A stretch of DNA of 64,000 nucleotides from an uncultured Bacteroidota bacterium (lineage in GTDB: Bacteria > Bacteroidota > Bacteroidia > Bacteroidales > VadinHA17), in assembly GCA_903824785.1 (NCBI GenBank), contig CAIJYD010000101.1, positions 1 to 64,000 of the forward strand, given 5' to 3'. Position 1 is the stretch's first letter. Each line of letters begins with the position of its first letter. The notes below the pieces were generated by a model that saw nothing but the letters and a program-made list of their open reading frames with translations, was not told the DNA's origin and did no database searches. A program made the translations under genes and the position numbers. This document shows, piece by piece, positions 38,501 to 47,390 of this stretch.

Positions 38501-39289
38501 GAGTTTCCTGAAAGCAGTGTCGGTTATTATCACCATTTTAACAGGCCGGGTTGAATAGCCCGGGATTACGTCAGCTGCATTATAGTTGAGAATACTCTTG
38601 CCAACAGATTCATCAAAAAGAGAAGATATTCCTGAAACAGATTTTACTGCACTATTTTCAGGATTGGAAAAGATTATTTCAATCTTCATTGATGTTATGA
38701 CCTCAATCTGGTTGGAATGAGGGTTATACCTTACCGGAGAGATATAAAGATTGGCAAGTTTATTATTCCTGACAATGCCAAGTGGTTCAATCCTGACAGT
38801 ATCTGAGGCAATGAATCCTTTTGTTCGGTATAGTTTTTTATCAATCGCAAATTCCGGTTTCTTCAGTTCAGAACTCTTCGTTTCTCCCTCCTGAGCGGGG
38901 AAAAGAATTCCTTCAATCTTTTTCCCTGACGGATCTATTTCCGAAGACCTGACTCCTGAAATAATCACTTTATAATCTGCTCCTTCCGGAACAGAGATCA
39001 GATAACTTAAAACCGGGAGCTCAGGTTTTCCGGGAGAAGAGGTCGGGATATGGCCCGGTATTGAAATACGGAAGAAATTTCCATTCTCAGAAATAATACT
39101 TTCAATATTCAATTCGGAAATAGAATAATTAATTGTAACAGATTGATTATCTGAAATCAAATCACTTACAGGCAAATTCCCATCAAGCTGGTATTTGATG
39201 ACATTTCCAGCCTGACCGCCTGCCAACAATGAAAAAAGCAGAAAAACAGCCAATAAAACAGCTTGTTTATCTTTCCATAAACGCTTCAA
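35522..39289 (-). CDS. C25 (gingipain-like) cysteine protease, T9SS cargo with type A sorting domain
   Basis: 1,255 residues. A signal peptide (about 1-27) is followed by a C25 propeptide-like region (about 50-240) and the caspase-fold C25 catalytic domain (about 245-610) with His454 in NYTGHGDAAGW and Cys484 in NNACQTAHF. Ig/CARDB-like modules follow (about 700-1000), and the C-terminal 75-80 residues (FPNPFAGQFTIYI onward to VIKINR) are a type A T9SS sorting domain. It is most likely a secreted, surface-bound protease. PorU, the sortase of the T9SS, belongs to the same peptidase family but lacks a sorting domain, so I prefer a cargo protease. No in-frame ATG exists near the signal peptide; the start appears to be TTG. 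Confidence 0.9.
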   Translation of the reverse strand: MKRLWKDKQAVLLAVFLLFSLLAGGQAGNVIKYQLDGNLPVSDLISDNQSVTINYSISELNIESIISENGNFFRISIPGHIPTSSPGKPELPVLSYLISVPEGADYKVIISGVRSSEIDPSGKKIEGILFPAQEGETKSSELKKPEFAIDKKLYRTKGFIASDTVRIEPLGIVRNNKLANLYISPVRYNPHSNQIEVITSMKIEIIFSNPENSAVKSVSGISSLFDESVGKSILNYNAADVIPGYSTRPVKMVIITDTAFRKLLKPFLKWKTQKGYKLEVLYKGATMAGDTYTKLKDTLTNIYKSSSDINPPPDYLLIIGDVKRIPYYGSGNITDMYYGEFDGNGDYIPDVFIGRLPVADTTELKTVLNKIIQYEKFEFADTNKFYSRALVTAGNDAGYANTMNGQVKYAMTNYIKSSNGLTGTNFYYPQAASSEDSIKKLINKGITFINYTGHGDAAGWLDPTVSIDSMRNKNMYPFVINNACQTAHFSSSSSMGNRMIVSENKGAIGFIGCSNDSYWDEDFYWAVGTGTPSSDPTYATTGLGAYDRLFHTHGESPSDWYFTMGQVNYAGNMAVSASTSSRKRYYWETYNLIGDPSVIPVIGKPVPFNIALADTIPNGIKTLSLNVDPFAYVAISHFDTLWDASYASASGSVVLDLPGLKNDSCMIVITGQNRLPLIKTIHISAITSEYINLTSTSINDIGGNNNSSADFGESFYLKLILKNLGLTSASNLYATISSTSQWITINSDSAYIGTLAAGSEVTISDKLGITVSNKVPDMAAVTIHLMLKDLKSEKHYNIDISLHAPDLQIINCRIDDSVLGDGDSFAESGETFKLIFKILNNGSSDASGQFSVATTNSDLSILEPTIKSGVLKLGETSEIPVTVKLSDQSLSGSSISVTSTLDCSPYILNKDFAFRIGKIRETFEASSFNSFPWINISAVPWTVIGTGSYEGTLCAKSGAISHSATTSLIIRTVFTAADSVKFFYKVSSEVNYDYFVFKLNDAEVFKASGEVPWTGKAVAVPAGANKMEWIYKKDQSVSGGSDCAWIDMIDFSKTGYVNYIQKDLKVARVVNPVQNEKYGQETVTVKVLNIGRDVINSFYLAYKVNNQAVTVKQLFEKQVIPFGDSVTVSFDKKIDLSKYGIYNIATYGTGNNDDYIFNDTIVVKIQNTEIRDSVIVFPNPFAGQFTIYINSKYGDHLHFSLSNITGSKIYEAEKDILAGKNEIIIPDLRLGPAVYYLNIRGTAINKTLTVIKINR

Positions 39290-39371
39290 CGTTAATTAAT
39301 TAACACTGTATCCTAAATTCCGGATGCAAGTTATTAAAAATAAAGAATAATGCGAATGAGGGCGTAATTAA

Positions 39372-39402
39372 TTTGATTAAAAAAATAAGATTCGTATTTT
39401 TA
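39372..39402 (+). promoter_or_regulatory. Candidate Bacteroidota promoter for the propeller-SpoIIE gene
   Basis: TTTG at 39372-39375 and TATTTTTA at 39395-39402, separated by 19 bases, match the TTTG/TAnnTTTG arrangement except for the last base. Expected start is about 39409, leaving a leader of about 30 bases. Confidence 0.5.
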
Positions 39403-39438
39403 TGGGCGAATTTGAAATGTTGATGAATTGAAGTGAAA

Positions 39439-42400
39439 ATGAAAAAAGCGGGGATACTGATAATACTCTTTTTTTTAGTTATTGAAGTGCAGGGCCAGTT
39501 GAACAGGTATGGGGTACCTCAGATCAGAAATTACAGTACACAGATTACTTCGGGATCGGACCAGAACTGGTGTATAACAAAAGATAAGTCAGGAAATCTT
39601 TATTTCGGCAATCAGGACAGGGGAGTAATCCGTTATGACGGAACAAAATGGACAGGTATTCAGATTGGAAATAATCCGAGGGTTTATTCACTTGAGTCAG
39701 ATTCAAGGGGAATTATTTATGTGGGTGCAGCCTTTGAATTTGGATATATCCAGCCTGATATAAGAGGAAAAGCAGAGTATATTTCTCTCGCCACACGCGT
39801 TGATTCAATACCCGAAATAAGGGTAGTTTACTCTATTGTTGTTCAGAAAGAGAAGGTCTTTTTTCTCAGCCCGAAATTCATCTATGTATATGATATTGAT
39901 AAAGATTCGCTCTCAAGCATTAACCTTGTCCGATACGGTATTGTTGATGCATATCGTCTGGTACAAATAAATGGCAAACTTATTCTCTCAGATAATTTTG
40001 AAGGTCTTTTTGAATTGAAAGATACTGTTATTACCAGATTGCCGGGCGGCGATTTTTTTAAAAAGAAAAGCTGTACCGTTCTCCTGCCATTTGATGAGAA
40101 CAATATTCTTATCACCACTTTTTATGATGGACTGTTTCTGTATAACTATAGAACAGGTGAGGTGAAAGCTAATTTTGCCGATAAACAGATAAATGAAAAA
40201 CTTAAAAAAGTCAGTATCTACGCTGCTGCAAAACTTGAAAACAACCTTTATGCAATCGGAACAACCAACCAGGAGGGAATTCTCGTCTTCAATAAATCCG
40301 GTGAACTGATTAGGCAGATCAGGAAAGAAAATTCTTCTCTTGAAGATAATACCATACTGGCTATGTATTGCGATTATCAAAATAATTCTGAATTGTGGAT
40401 CTCAACATACGGAGTAATCAGCAAAGCTTATTTCAATGTTCCCGTAACCGAATTTTCTGAAAAACAAGGAATTGAGTCCGGTGTTAATGAGATCTGTGAG
40501 TATGGCTCAGAATTTTACCTCTCTTCAGATGCAGGTGTGCTTAAAAGCTATATTGACAAGAGCAATAATATCGGGTTTAAAAATGTTCAGGGGATAAATA
40601 CTCAGGTTTTTCCTCTTGAAGTAATTAAATCATCTTCAGGGAATGTCCTGGTTGCCGGTTCATTGAACGGACTATTTCAGATCTCAGGAAAGGACCGGAT
40701 TGAAAATATCGAAAACATTTGCATTAATATGCCTGAAAATGGAAAATATAATGCAAGGAAGATTTTGCAGTCGTCAATTGATCCTGCAGTTGTCTATTTA
40801 GGCCTTGAAGCTGGGGGGGTGGTTATCCTTAAGTTTGATGGGAAAAAGTGGTATTATATCGACCGGATAAAGGATTTCCCCGGGGTAATATATTCAATGT
40901 GTGAGAAGAAAGATGGAGGGTTATGGTTTCTTACCGACGATCCCTCTTCATTATATTCTCTTACCATCAGCAGCAAAGATACATCTCTGGTAAAATACGG
41001 AACTGAAAAAGGAGTACCTGCTCAGGATATGAATACGGTTGGATATATTCGTGATGAGTTATATGTCACTACCGCAACAGGAATTCTTAAATATAATGAA
41101 TCATCTGATTTATTTATCGCCGACAATACAATTACGGCCGGATGGTCCGAAGGAAAATACTCACAAACCCTTTTCCCGGATAACGATGGCGATATCTGGT
41201 TTAGCGCAATAGATAAAACAACGGAAGAGCTTTTGTTCCGTAACGGGACGAAAGGCAGAGAGACCTATAGCGGAGTATTACGATTTCTTCCTAATGTTCC
41301 TTTAATGGATATTCTTCAAACCGGAAGCAAATTGTACCTGCTGAAATCAAAAAAAGTTTTTGTCGTTGATAAATCAGAGCTTAAGCCTGATTCAACGAAA
41401 GTCACCACATCCTTCGTGAAGATTATAGCCGGATCAGATTCAGTAGTTCTGGATGGATCATTTTATCAAAGTATTGACAGTAAGAGACGATTCCCTGTAT
41501 CTTTAAACACCTCAATAGCTATTCCTGAGTTCGGATATGACATGAATAAGATCTTTTTTTCATGGACTACACCATACTATACAGAAGAGTTGTTTACGGA
41601 GTATAGTACTAAGCTGGAAGGATATGACAAGAACTGGTCTGTTTGGGAGGGGATCTCTTTTGGAAATACAATGGAAGCTCAGTATTCTAAAAAGGAGTTT
41701 ACGAATCTGCCATATGGCAAATATACATTCAATGTCAGAACCCGAACACTCACTGGACTCACCGGCAACGAACTGAAATATGAATTCATAATTCTGAAAC
41801 CCTGGTATGCAACCATCTTTGCTTACCTGGGATTTGCATTAGCAGCTTTTCTGGTAGTTTTCGGGATAATAAAAGCTTATACCCGGAAACTTAAGAATGA
41901 AAATCTAATTCTGGAAGGTATTGTTGCTGAACGTACTGCGGTAGTAGTAAAGCAAAAAGAGGAACTTGAATCAAGTATCCATTATGCAAGCAGGATACAG
42001 ATGGCTTTACTCCCTTCTGAAGCTATTCTCTCAGAAAACGTAAAGAAATATTTTGTACTTTTTAAACCGAGAGATATTGTCAGTGGTGATTTTTACTGGA
42101 TGACAAGAAAAGGAGAAAGGCTCTATATTGTGGCTGCCGATTGTACCGGACATGGTGTGCCCGGTGCATTTATGAGTCTTCTGGGAATGTCATTCCTCGA
42201 TGAAATAATTGATAAGGATTTTGCTCCGCGTGCTGATGATATTCTGAGCCAGCTGCGGATTCATGTTACCGAATCACTGAAACAGATAGGTGGCGATGAT
42301 GAAGCAAAAGACGGAATGGATATGGCTATTCTGGTAATTGATTTCCGAACCCAACGGATGGAATACTCAGGAGCCTATAATCCCTGTTTCCGGGTTAGAA

Positions 42401-42792
42401 AACTTACAACTGATGAAACAGAAAAATTCATGGCCAATTCACTTGAATTACCGGATGGCTCAATGTCTAATGGGAAATATCTCCTCGAAACCATTTACGC
42501 AAGCAAAATGCCTATCGGGATCTCATCAAGAATGAACGAGAAGTTTGTTTTTCAGGATTGGGCTCTTGAAAAGGGAATCTCATACTATCTTTTTTCTGAT
42601 GGCTATATCGACCAGTTTGGTGGTGCTGACGGAAGAAAGTTTATGAAGAAAAGGTTCAAGAGGCTGATACTCGAAATTCAGGAATTACCTATGAGTAAAC
42701 AGAAAGAGGCTTTTGATAATAACATTAAAGAGTGGATGGGAGGATCCCCGCAGATTGACGACATTCTTGTAATGGGTATCAGAACAGACTAA
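39439..42792 (+). CDS. Two-component-propeller sensor with SpoIIE/PP2C phosphatase output
   Basis: 1,117 residues from ATG 39439 (an in-frame GTG lies 6 bases earlier). After a signal peptide, about 25-670 forms a periplasmic beta-propeller like those of hybrid two-component sensors (RGVIRYDGTKW, NNSELWIS and DIWFSA blades), then a Y_Y_Y domain (about 690-790), one membrane helix (about 795-815), a coiled coil, and a SpoIIE-type serine phosphatase (about 865-1117). Metal-site motifs are complete: RDIVSGDFYW, DCTGHGVPGAFMS, GMDMAIL, LFSDGYIDQF, IDDILVMGI. It should dephosphorylate an anti-anti-sigma factor or another Ser/Thr-phosphoprotein in answer to an envelope signal, though no partner gene is adjacent. 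Confidence 0.92.
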   Translation: MKKAGILIILFFLVIEVQGQLNRYGVPQIRNYSTQITSGSDQNWCITKDKSGNLYFGNQDRGVIRYDGTKWTGIQIGNNPRVYSLESDSRGIIYVGAAFEFGYIQPDIRGKAEYISLATRVDSIPEIRVVYSIVVQKEKVFFLSPKFIYVYDIDKDSLSSINLVRYGIVDAYRLVQINGKLILSDNFEGLFELKDTVITRLPGGDFFKKKSCTVLLPFDENNILITTFYDGLFLYNYRTGEVKANFADKQINEKLKKVSIYAAAKLENNLYAIGTTNQEGILVFNKSGELIRQIRKENSSLEDNTILAMYCDYQNNSELWISTYGVISKAYFNVPVTEFSEKQGIESGVNEICEYGSEFYLSSDAGVLKSYIDKSNNIGFKNVQGINTQVFPLEVIKSSSGNVLVAGSLNGLFQISGKDRIENIENICINMPENGKYNARKILQSSIDPAVVYLGLEAGGVVILKFDGKKWYYIDRIKDFPGVIYSMCEKKDGGLWFLTDDPSSLYSLTISSKDTSLVKYGTEKGVPAQDMNTVGYIRDELYVTTATGILKYNESSDLFIADNTITAGWSEGKYSQTLFPDNDGDIWFSAIDKTTEELLFRNGTKGRETYSGVLRFLPNVPLMDILQTGSKLYLLKSKKVFVVDKSELKPDSTKVTTSFVKIIAGSDSVVLDGSFYQSIDSKRRFPVSLNTSIAIPEFGYDMNKIFFSWTTPYYTEELFTEYSTKLEGYDKNWSVWEGISFGNTMEAQYSKKEFTNLPYGKYTFNVRTRTLTGLTGNELKYEFIILKPWYATIFAYLGFALAAFLVVFGIIKAYTRKLKNENLILEGIVAERTAVVVKQKEELESSIHYASRIQMALLPSEAILSENVKKYFVLFKPRDIVSGDFYWMTRKGERLYIVAADCTGHGVPGAFMSLLGMSFLDEIIDKDFAPRADDILSQLRIHVTESLKQIGGDDEAKDGMDMAILVIDFRTQRMEYSGAYNPCFRVRKLTTDETEKFMANSLELPDGSMSNGKYLLETIYASKMPIGISSRMNEKFVFQDWALEKGISYYLFSDGYIDQFGGADGRKFMKKRFKRLILEIQELPMSKQKEAFDNNIKEWMGGSPQIDDILVMGIRTD

Positions 42793-42939
42793 TAACAGAT
42801 CCGTATGTTAAGATCTGACCAATATATCTGCAGACTGCATAATATTCAGACAGGTCTTTACTAAATTCTTAAAGAAAGTTAAAGGATATTTGATGTAAGA
42901 CAAATATTTGTACATTGTGAAACCAAATATTTTAGTAAT

Positions 42940-43692
42940 ATGGTTAACTGTTTATATATCAGGAGCAAAAGAATTATTTCCACATTAATAATTGCTGCAA
43001 TGACATTCCATGCTTTTTCTCAGGATGTTCCAGATTATGATAAAGTAAGTACTTCTGCCGGTGTGGTAGAGATGCATTTTATCGGACACGGATCGCTCAT
43101 GTTTAAAGTGAACGGATTTGTTATTTATATTGATCCCGTAAATAGCGCGGGAGACTATAGATTTCTTCCTAAAGCAGACATAATCCTTGTTACTCATGAG
43201 CATGGCGATCATCTCGATACCGGGTTGATAAATGACCTGAAAAAGCAGGAGACTCTTTTGTTCTGCAACGAGAACTCAATTTCAAAAGTACCCTGGGCAA
43301 TGGCTATGGTAGCCGGCGACAGACAGGAAATAAACAATATTATTATAGAAGCTGCACCGGCATATAATATTGTTAATGTCCGAGCTCCCGGCCAACCTTT
43401 TCATCCAATAGGAGCAGGGATAGGTTTTATCCTCACCATCGGAGGAAAAAGATTCTATGTTGCCGGGGATACCGAAAACACTCCGGAGATGAAGTCTCTG
43501 AAAAATATTACTGTTGCTTTCCTTCCGATGAATCTGCCATACACCATGACACCCGAAATGGTTGCTGATGCTGCCATTGCTTTCAAACCGGAAATTCTTT
43601 ATCCTTACCATTACGGAGAGACAAATACAGATATTATTGTAAAACTTTTAAAAGATACAGGTATAACGGTCAGAATCAGAAATTTAAAATAA
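42940..43692 (+). CDS. Exported MBL-fold metallo-hydrolase (UlaG-like)
   Basis: 250 residues with an N-terminal signal peptide (about 1-28). Metallo-beta-lactamase fold: IGHGSLMFKV, the zinc motif THEHGDHLD, AGDTENTPEM and a final YPYHYGE supplying further ligands. The layout is that of the UlaG/YycJ-like subgroup rather than true beta-lactamases. It lies 6 bp before the Tat aldo/keto reductase gene, so they are probably co-expressed; substrate unknown. Confidence 0.85.
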   Translation: MVNCLYIRSKRIISTLIIAAMTFHAFSQDVPDYDKVSTSAGVVEMHFIGHGSLMFKVNGFVIYIDPVNSAGDYRFLPKADIILVTHEHGDHLDTGLINDLKKQETLLFCNENSISKVPWAMAMVAGDRQEINNIIIEAAPAYNIVNVRAPGQPFHPIGAGIGFILTIGGKRFYVAGDTENTPEMKSLKNITVAFLPMNLPYTMTPEMVADAAIAFKPEILYPYHYGETNTDIIVKLLKDTGITVRIRNLK

Positions 43693-43698
43693 AAAAAC

Positions 43699-44889
43699 AT
43701 GCAAAATATTAACAGACGGGGCTTTTTACGAACAGGAATCGCAGGTGCTGCAGGAATAGTGGCGTTATCACCATTTGCATCAGCAGCTTCCTCAATTCAG
43801 GATGAGAATATCATCTACAGAACTCTTGGAAAAACAGGTCTGAAAATTCCTGTAATAAGTTTTGGAGTTATGAGAGCCGATAATCCAAACCTGTGTAAGG
43901 CTGCTTATGAAAAGGGGATAAAGCTTTTTGATACAGCAAACGGTTATCAGAATGGCAATAATGAGATAATGCTTGGGAACCTATTTAAAGATATTCCAAG
44001 AGAGTCGTTCCTCCTTGCCACAAAAGTTAGAGCCGGTGGTGTAGACAAAGAGGGGAGGCCTACCAGCCAGACTACTGCGGAAGATTTTCTGGAGAAATTC
44101 AATGTCAGCCTCTCAAGACTAAAAATGGATTATGTCGACATTTTATATTTGCATAGTGTGAATAATCCGGAATTGCTTGAATGTAAACCGGTGCTCAATG
44201 CTATTAAAAAACTTAAGAAAGATGGAAAGATAAGATTTATGGGCTTATCAACACATGCCAATGAAGCTGCTGTAATTACTGCTGCTGCTTCGACTGATAA
44301 CTGGGATGTAATTCTTACTTCCTATAATTTCATGCAGACTTATATCAGCGATTTAAATATTGCAATCAAAAAAGCAAGTGATGCCGGTATTGGTATTGTT
44401 GCAATGAAGACAATGGCAGGAGGTGGTTTTTTTGATAAGGAGAAAACCAAACCAATCAATACTACTGCAGCTTTGAAATGGGCATTGTCAAATCCCGGTA
44501 TTACTACAGCGATTCCCGGAATGACAGACTTTGATCAGCTCGATCTCAATCTTAAAATACTGTCTGATATCACATTAACTGATAATGAGAAAAAGGACCT
44601 GGTAATCCCAACTGCTGAAACAGGTTTGTATTGCACAGGTTGCACTAAATGTATCCCCGCCTGTACAAAGAATCTTCCTGTTCCTGACCTGATGAGAGCA
44701 TATATGTATGCCTATGGCTATTCGAACCCTGCAATGGCTCACGCACTTCTTGGAGAACTTGGTACTTCTGACAATCCATGCAAAGAGTGTGACACTTGTA
44801 AAGTAGAATGCACCAAAAACTTCAGAATTAAAGAGAAAATTACAGATATATCCAGGCTTGTAAACGTTCCTGCTGATTTTCTTGGTTGA
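43699..44889 (+). CDS. Tat-exported aldo/keto reductase with two C-terminal Fe-S motifs
   Basis: 396 residues. A twin-arginine signal (NRRGFLRTGIAG) precedes an aldo/keto reductase TIM barrel with the catalytic set Asp/Tyr in FDTANGYQNG, Lys in LLATKVRAG, and His in ILYLHSVNNP. The C-terminus has two ferredoxin-like motifs, CTGCTKCIPAC and CKECDTCKVEC, enough for two [4Fe-4S] clusters. Such Fe-S aldo/keto reductases are common in anaerobes; Tat export implies a periplasmic redox role with cofactor loaded in the cytoplasm. Neighbours (MBL hydrolase, DUF6599, DoxX-TIM fusion, multiheme cytochrome) support a redox setting. Confidence 0.9.
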   Translation: MQNINRRGFLRTGIAGAAGIVALSPFASAASSIQDENIIYRTLGKTGLKIPVISFGVMRADNPNLCKAAYEKGIKLFDTANGYQNGNNEIMLGNLFKDIPRESFLLATKVRAGGVDKEGRPTSQTTAEDFLEKFNVSLSRLKMDYVDILYLHSVNNPELLECKPVLNAIKKLKKDGKIRFMGLSTHANEAAVITAAASTDNWDVILTSYNFMQTYISDLNIAIKKASDAGIGIVAMKTMAGGGFFDKEKTKPINTTAALKWALSNPGITTAIPGMTDFDQLDLNLKILSDITLTDNEKKDLVIPTAETGLYCTGCTKCIPACTKNLPVPDLMRAYMYAYGYSNPAMAHALLGELGTSDNPCKECDTCKVECTKNFRIKEKITDISRLVNVPADFLG

Positions 44890-44944
44890 TAAGTTTTTTT
44901 TGGCTCCTTTGGTATTTAACGCAATTTAAATCAATTCATCTGTA

Positions 44945-45790
44945 ATGAGAAATAAACTTTTTACCGGGTTTCTGCTGTTAATAATATTTAGTTCAGGTTC
45001 TGCACAGGATCTGGCTTTGCCTGAACTGGAGGGATATAAAAAATCTACTGATTTTCCTGTATTCGGTCCGGAGACACTCTGGGATTTTATTAATGGTGCT
45101 GCAGACAACTATCTGGCCTATGGTTTTGTTGATCTGCATGTTGCTGAATATAAAAAAGGAAAGAATGTAATTAAGCTTGAAATTTACAGACATAGTAATT
45201 ACACCATGGCTTTTGGTGTTTACTCATCAGAACGCTCCTCTTCTTTCCGGTTTCTGAACCTTGGCGCCCAGGGATATATTGCCGATGGGTCAATAAATTT
45301 CTTCAAAGGGAATTATTATGTTAAGATAAGGACCTATTCAAAAGATGAAAAAGTATTGCAATCGGAAGAATCTCTGGCACTTAAGGTAGCTAATATGCTT
45401 GATGGCAGTTCTGAAATGCCGGGTGTCTTATCTAAATTTCCTGAAACAGGGAAAAAACAGAATGAGGAGGCCTATGTAAATGAAAGCGTCCTCGGGCATA
45501 AGTTTTTAAACAAAGCTTTCAAAGCGATATATGAGGCCGGAACGGATAAGTTCTCGGTATATATTATTGAAAACACATCACCTGAAGAAACCTGGAAGAC
45601 GGCTGAAGCTTACCTGAAATCGGCAGGAACAGAGGCTCCGGAATCAGCCGGCGGCAAGTATATGCTTTCTGACGGATATAACGGAACTGTCTTTCTGGCG
45701 TGGAAAGATAATCTTATTGTAATTATATCCGACCTTTCTAAAGATCAGTCTGAAATTGCAGACCGCTACAGTTCTGAGATTCTGAAATAG
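44945..45790 (+). CDS. Secreted DUF6599 family protein
   Basis: 281 residues with a signal peptide (about 1-20, ending GSAQD). The segments PVFGPETLWDFINGAAD and YNGTVFLAW together with YRHSNYTMAFGVYSSERS are the recognisable DUF6599 pattern. No function is known for the family; it is a predicted periplasmic or surface protein. It is 55 bp downstream of the aldo/keto reductase on the same strand, so probably the last gene of that operon. It runs almost to the stop of the convergent DoxX fusion gene, leaving 4 bp. Confidence 0.7.
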   Translation: MRNKLFTGFLLLIIFSSGSAQDLALPELEGYKKSTDFPVFGPETLWDFINGAADNYLAYGFVDLHVAEYKKGKNVIKLEIYRHSNYTMAFGVYSSERSSSFRFLNLGAQGYIADGSINFFKGNYYVKIRTYSKDEKVLQSEESLALKVANMLDGSSEMPGVLSKFPETGKKQNEEAYVNESVLGHKFLNKAFKAIYEAGTDKFSVYIIENTSPEETWKTAEAYLKSAGTEAPESAGGKYMLSDGYNGTVFLAWKDNLIVIISDLSKDQSEIADRYSSEILK

Positions 45791-45794
45791 TAAA

Positions 45795-47336
45795 TCAGGA
45801 AAACCATTTCCTTTCGCGGTTTTTGATATCTCCAAGTATCTCACTTGCAGTATTGACGTCGTCAATTATCTGAAAGTCGAACATCCCGACGCAGATGAAG
45901 TCAGCTCCGTTTTCGAATGCAAAACGGAACCCTACTTTTGGTTCAATTGCTCCGGCAGCCAGTACTTTAAAGGCAAACCATGGTTTGTTAACAGTTTTCA
46001 TATATTCAATGGTGCGGGCTGGAAACAGATCCCACATATTCTCATGATTCTGGTTGTGGTCAGGGGAAACAGGTCCGATAACACTGTATTCTACGCGATT
46101 CTCTTCAGGATGTGCAGACCAGTATTTATCGTGATGTAAAGTTTTTACATAAAAATCTACAGGAATTCCATCCCTCTCGGCTGCTTTTATTGTCTCAATG
46201 GAATGTGCTCCCAGTCCGGCAATAAATCCTTTTTGCTTAATATAATCGATTGCCTTTGCTATCATATCTGATTTACCTGCCTGCATATACCTGTCGCCTT
46301 CCCCGCCCTGAATGTAAATTGCTGTAGGATTGCTTTTTATAGCCAGATTAATATCTGAAAAGAAATCTTTGTCCGGCAGCATCGCCTGGCAAATAGATTG
46401 CATTTTGCTGTTATAAATGTTTTTATATTTATTGAAAGTCGGATAATACTGTGTCACCATGAATGTAGTATTTATTCCAGCCTGTTCTGCCAGATAAAGT
46501 GTCTCAATAATTTTCCGTTCATTATTATAGGCTTTAAAAAGCTTATCGGAATAAATCAGATCGCGGGCATGAGACCATCCTCCGATGAGGTTACAGCCCA
46601 GAATCATTCTGCTGATAGTAAGGTCGCCAAGTTTTCCATCCGGGAGTTTTCCCTTCAAATCCTTTATCTGTTTAAAATCAACTTTGATAGTCGCCCCGGA
46701 AACAACGTCAGGTCCGGCCTCTGCCAGATTTTTTGCAAATGCTCCGGCAAATACTGCCAGTACAGGTATCCCAGCCAGTCCTTTGAGTAGCTTTCTTCTG
46801 GAATTAGGTTCATCAGTCTCATCCTCCGGAGTAATATCAGCCTTTTCCGGCACTGCATTTTTTTTCTTTTTACGTAATGAATCTAATCCGAAAAAAGTAC
46901 CTGATCCTGTCATCGCAAGCATTGCAAGAGTACAAAGTTCAATAAGGTTTTTGTTTACAAAGAGGTAACTCCCTTCGGAAGGGGCTCCGTAGCTGAAGCC
47001 GCCAAAAGGTGGATATGCAAGATAGTACATAAGTAGCAGGAGTACACCGCTCCATGATGCGAGCCGGGTGAAAATCCCGAGTATCAAAGCAATTCCGATA
47101 AGAGTCAGACCATAAGCATTGGCTGTATCAATCAGCCACATCCCGGTATCTCCTGAAATCATCCATCTGAAAAGATCTCCGAAGATCCAGCGCGAACCTT
47201 CCAGAAATGGCCGGGCTGTCCAGGCACTATTCAGAAGTTTTACTAACCCTTCATAAAGGAAATGCCATCCGATCACAATCCTTAAAAGGGTAAGGAACGA
47301 TGGTACAAGCCGGTTCTTAAAGGTAGCTGATGTCAT
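45795..47336 (-). CDS. DoxX-like membrane domain fused to a TIM-barrel oxidoreductase-like domain
   Basis: 513 residues. The first 145 residues form a DoxX-like four-helix membrane domain. After a polar linker, residues about 175-205 contain RRKLLKGLAGIPVLAVFAG, which reads like a Tat signal or membrane anchor inside the chain. The rest (about 215-513) is an aldolase-type TIM barrel (LGDLTISRMILGCNLIGGW near its start, KVLAAGAIEP and NGADFICVGMFDF near its end). I do not recognise a precise enzyme family. DoxX proteins act in membrane redox or thiol chemistry. The gene follows the multiheme cytochrome gene by 54 bp and is probably in one operon with it. Confidence 0.8.
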   Translation of the reverse strand: MTSATFKNRLVPSFLTLLRIVIGWHFLYEGLVKLLNSAWTARPFLEGSRWIFGDLFRWMISGDTGMWLIDTANAYGLTLIGIALILGIFTRLASWSGVLLLLMYYLAYPPFGGFSYGAPSEGSYLFVNKNLIELCTLAMLAMTGSGTFFGLDSLRKKKKNAVPEKADITPEDETDEPNSRRKLLKGLAGIPVLAVFAGAFAKNLAEAGPDVVSGATIKVDFKQIKDLKGKLPDGKLGDLTISRMILGCNLIGGWSHARDLIYSDKLFKAYNNERKIIETLYLAEQAGINTTFMVTQYYPTFNKYKNIYNSKMQSICQAMLPDKDFFSDINLAIKSNPTAIYIQGGEGDRYMQAGKSDMIAKAIDYIKQKGFIAGLGAHSIETIKAAERDGIPVDFYVKTLHHDKYWSAHPEENRVEYSVIGPVSPDHNQNHENMWDLFPARTIEYMKTVNKPWFAFKVLAAGAIEPKVGFRFAFENGADFICVGMFDFQIIDDVNTASEILGDIKNRERKWFS

Positions 47337-47390
47337 ATTGTATTTTTTTGTTTCTTAATTATTATATTGAAATGTGTTATTTTAGCCTTA

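Noticed and set aside
35522-39289. PorU, the T9SS sortase
   Set aside because: It has a type A sorting domain and so is itself cargo; PorU does not have one, and no porV is adjacent.
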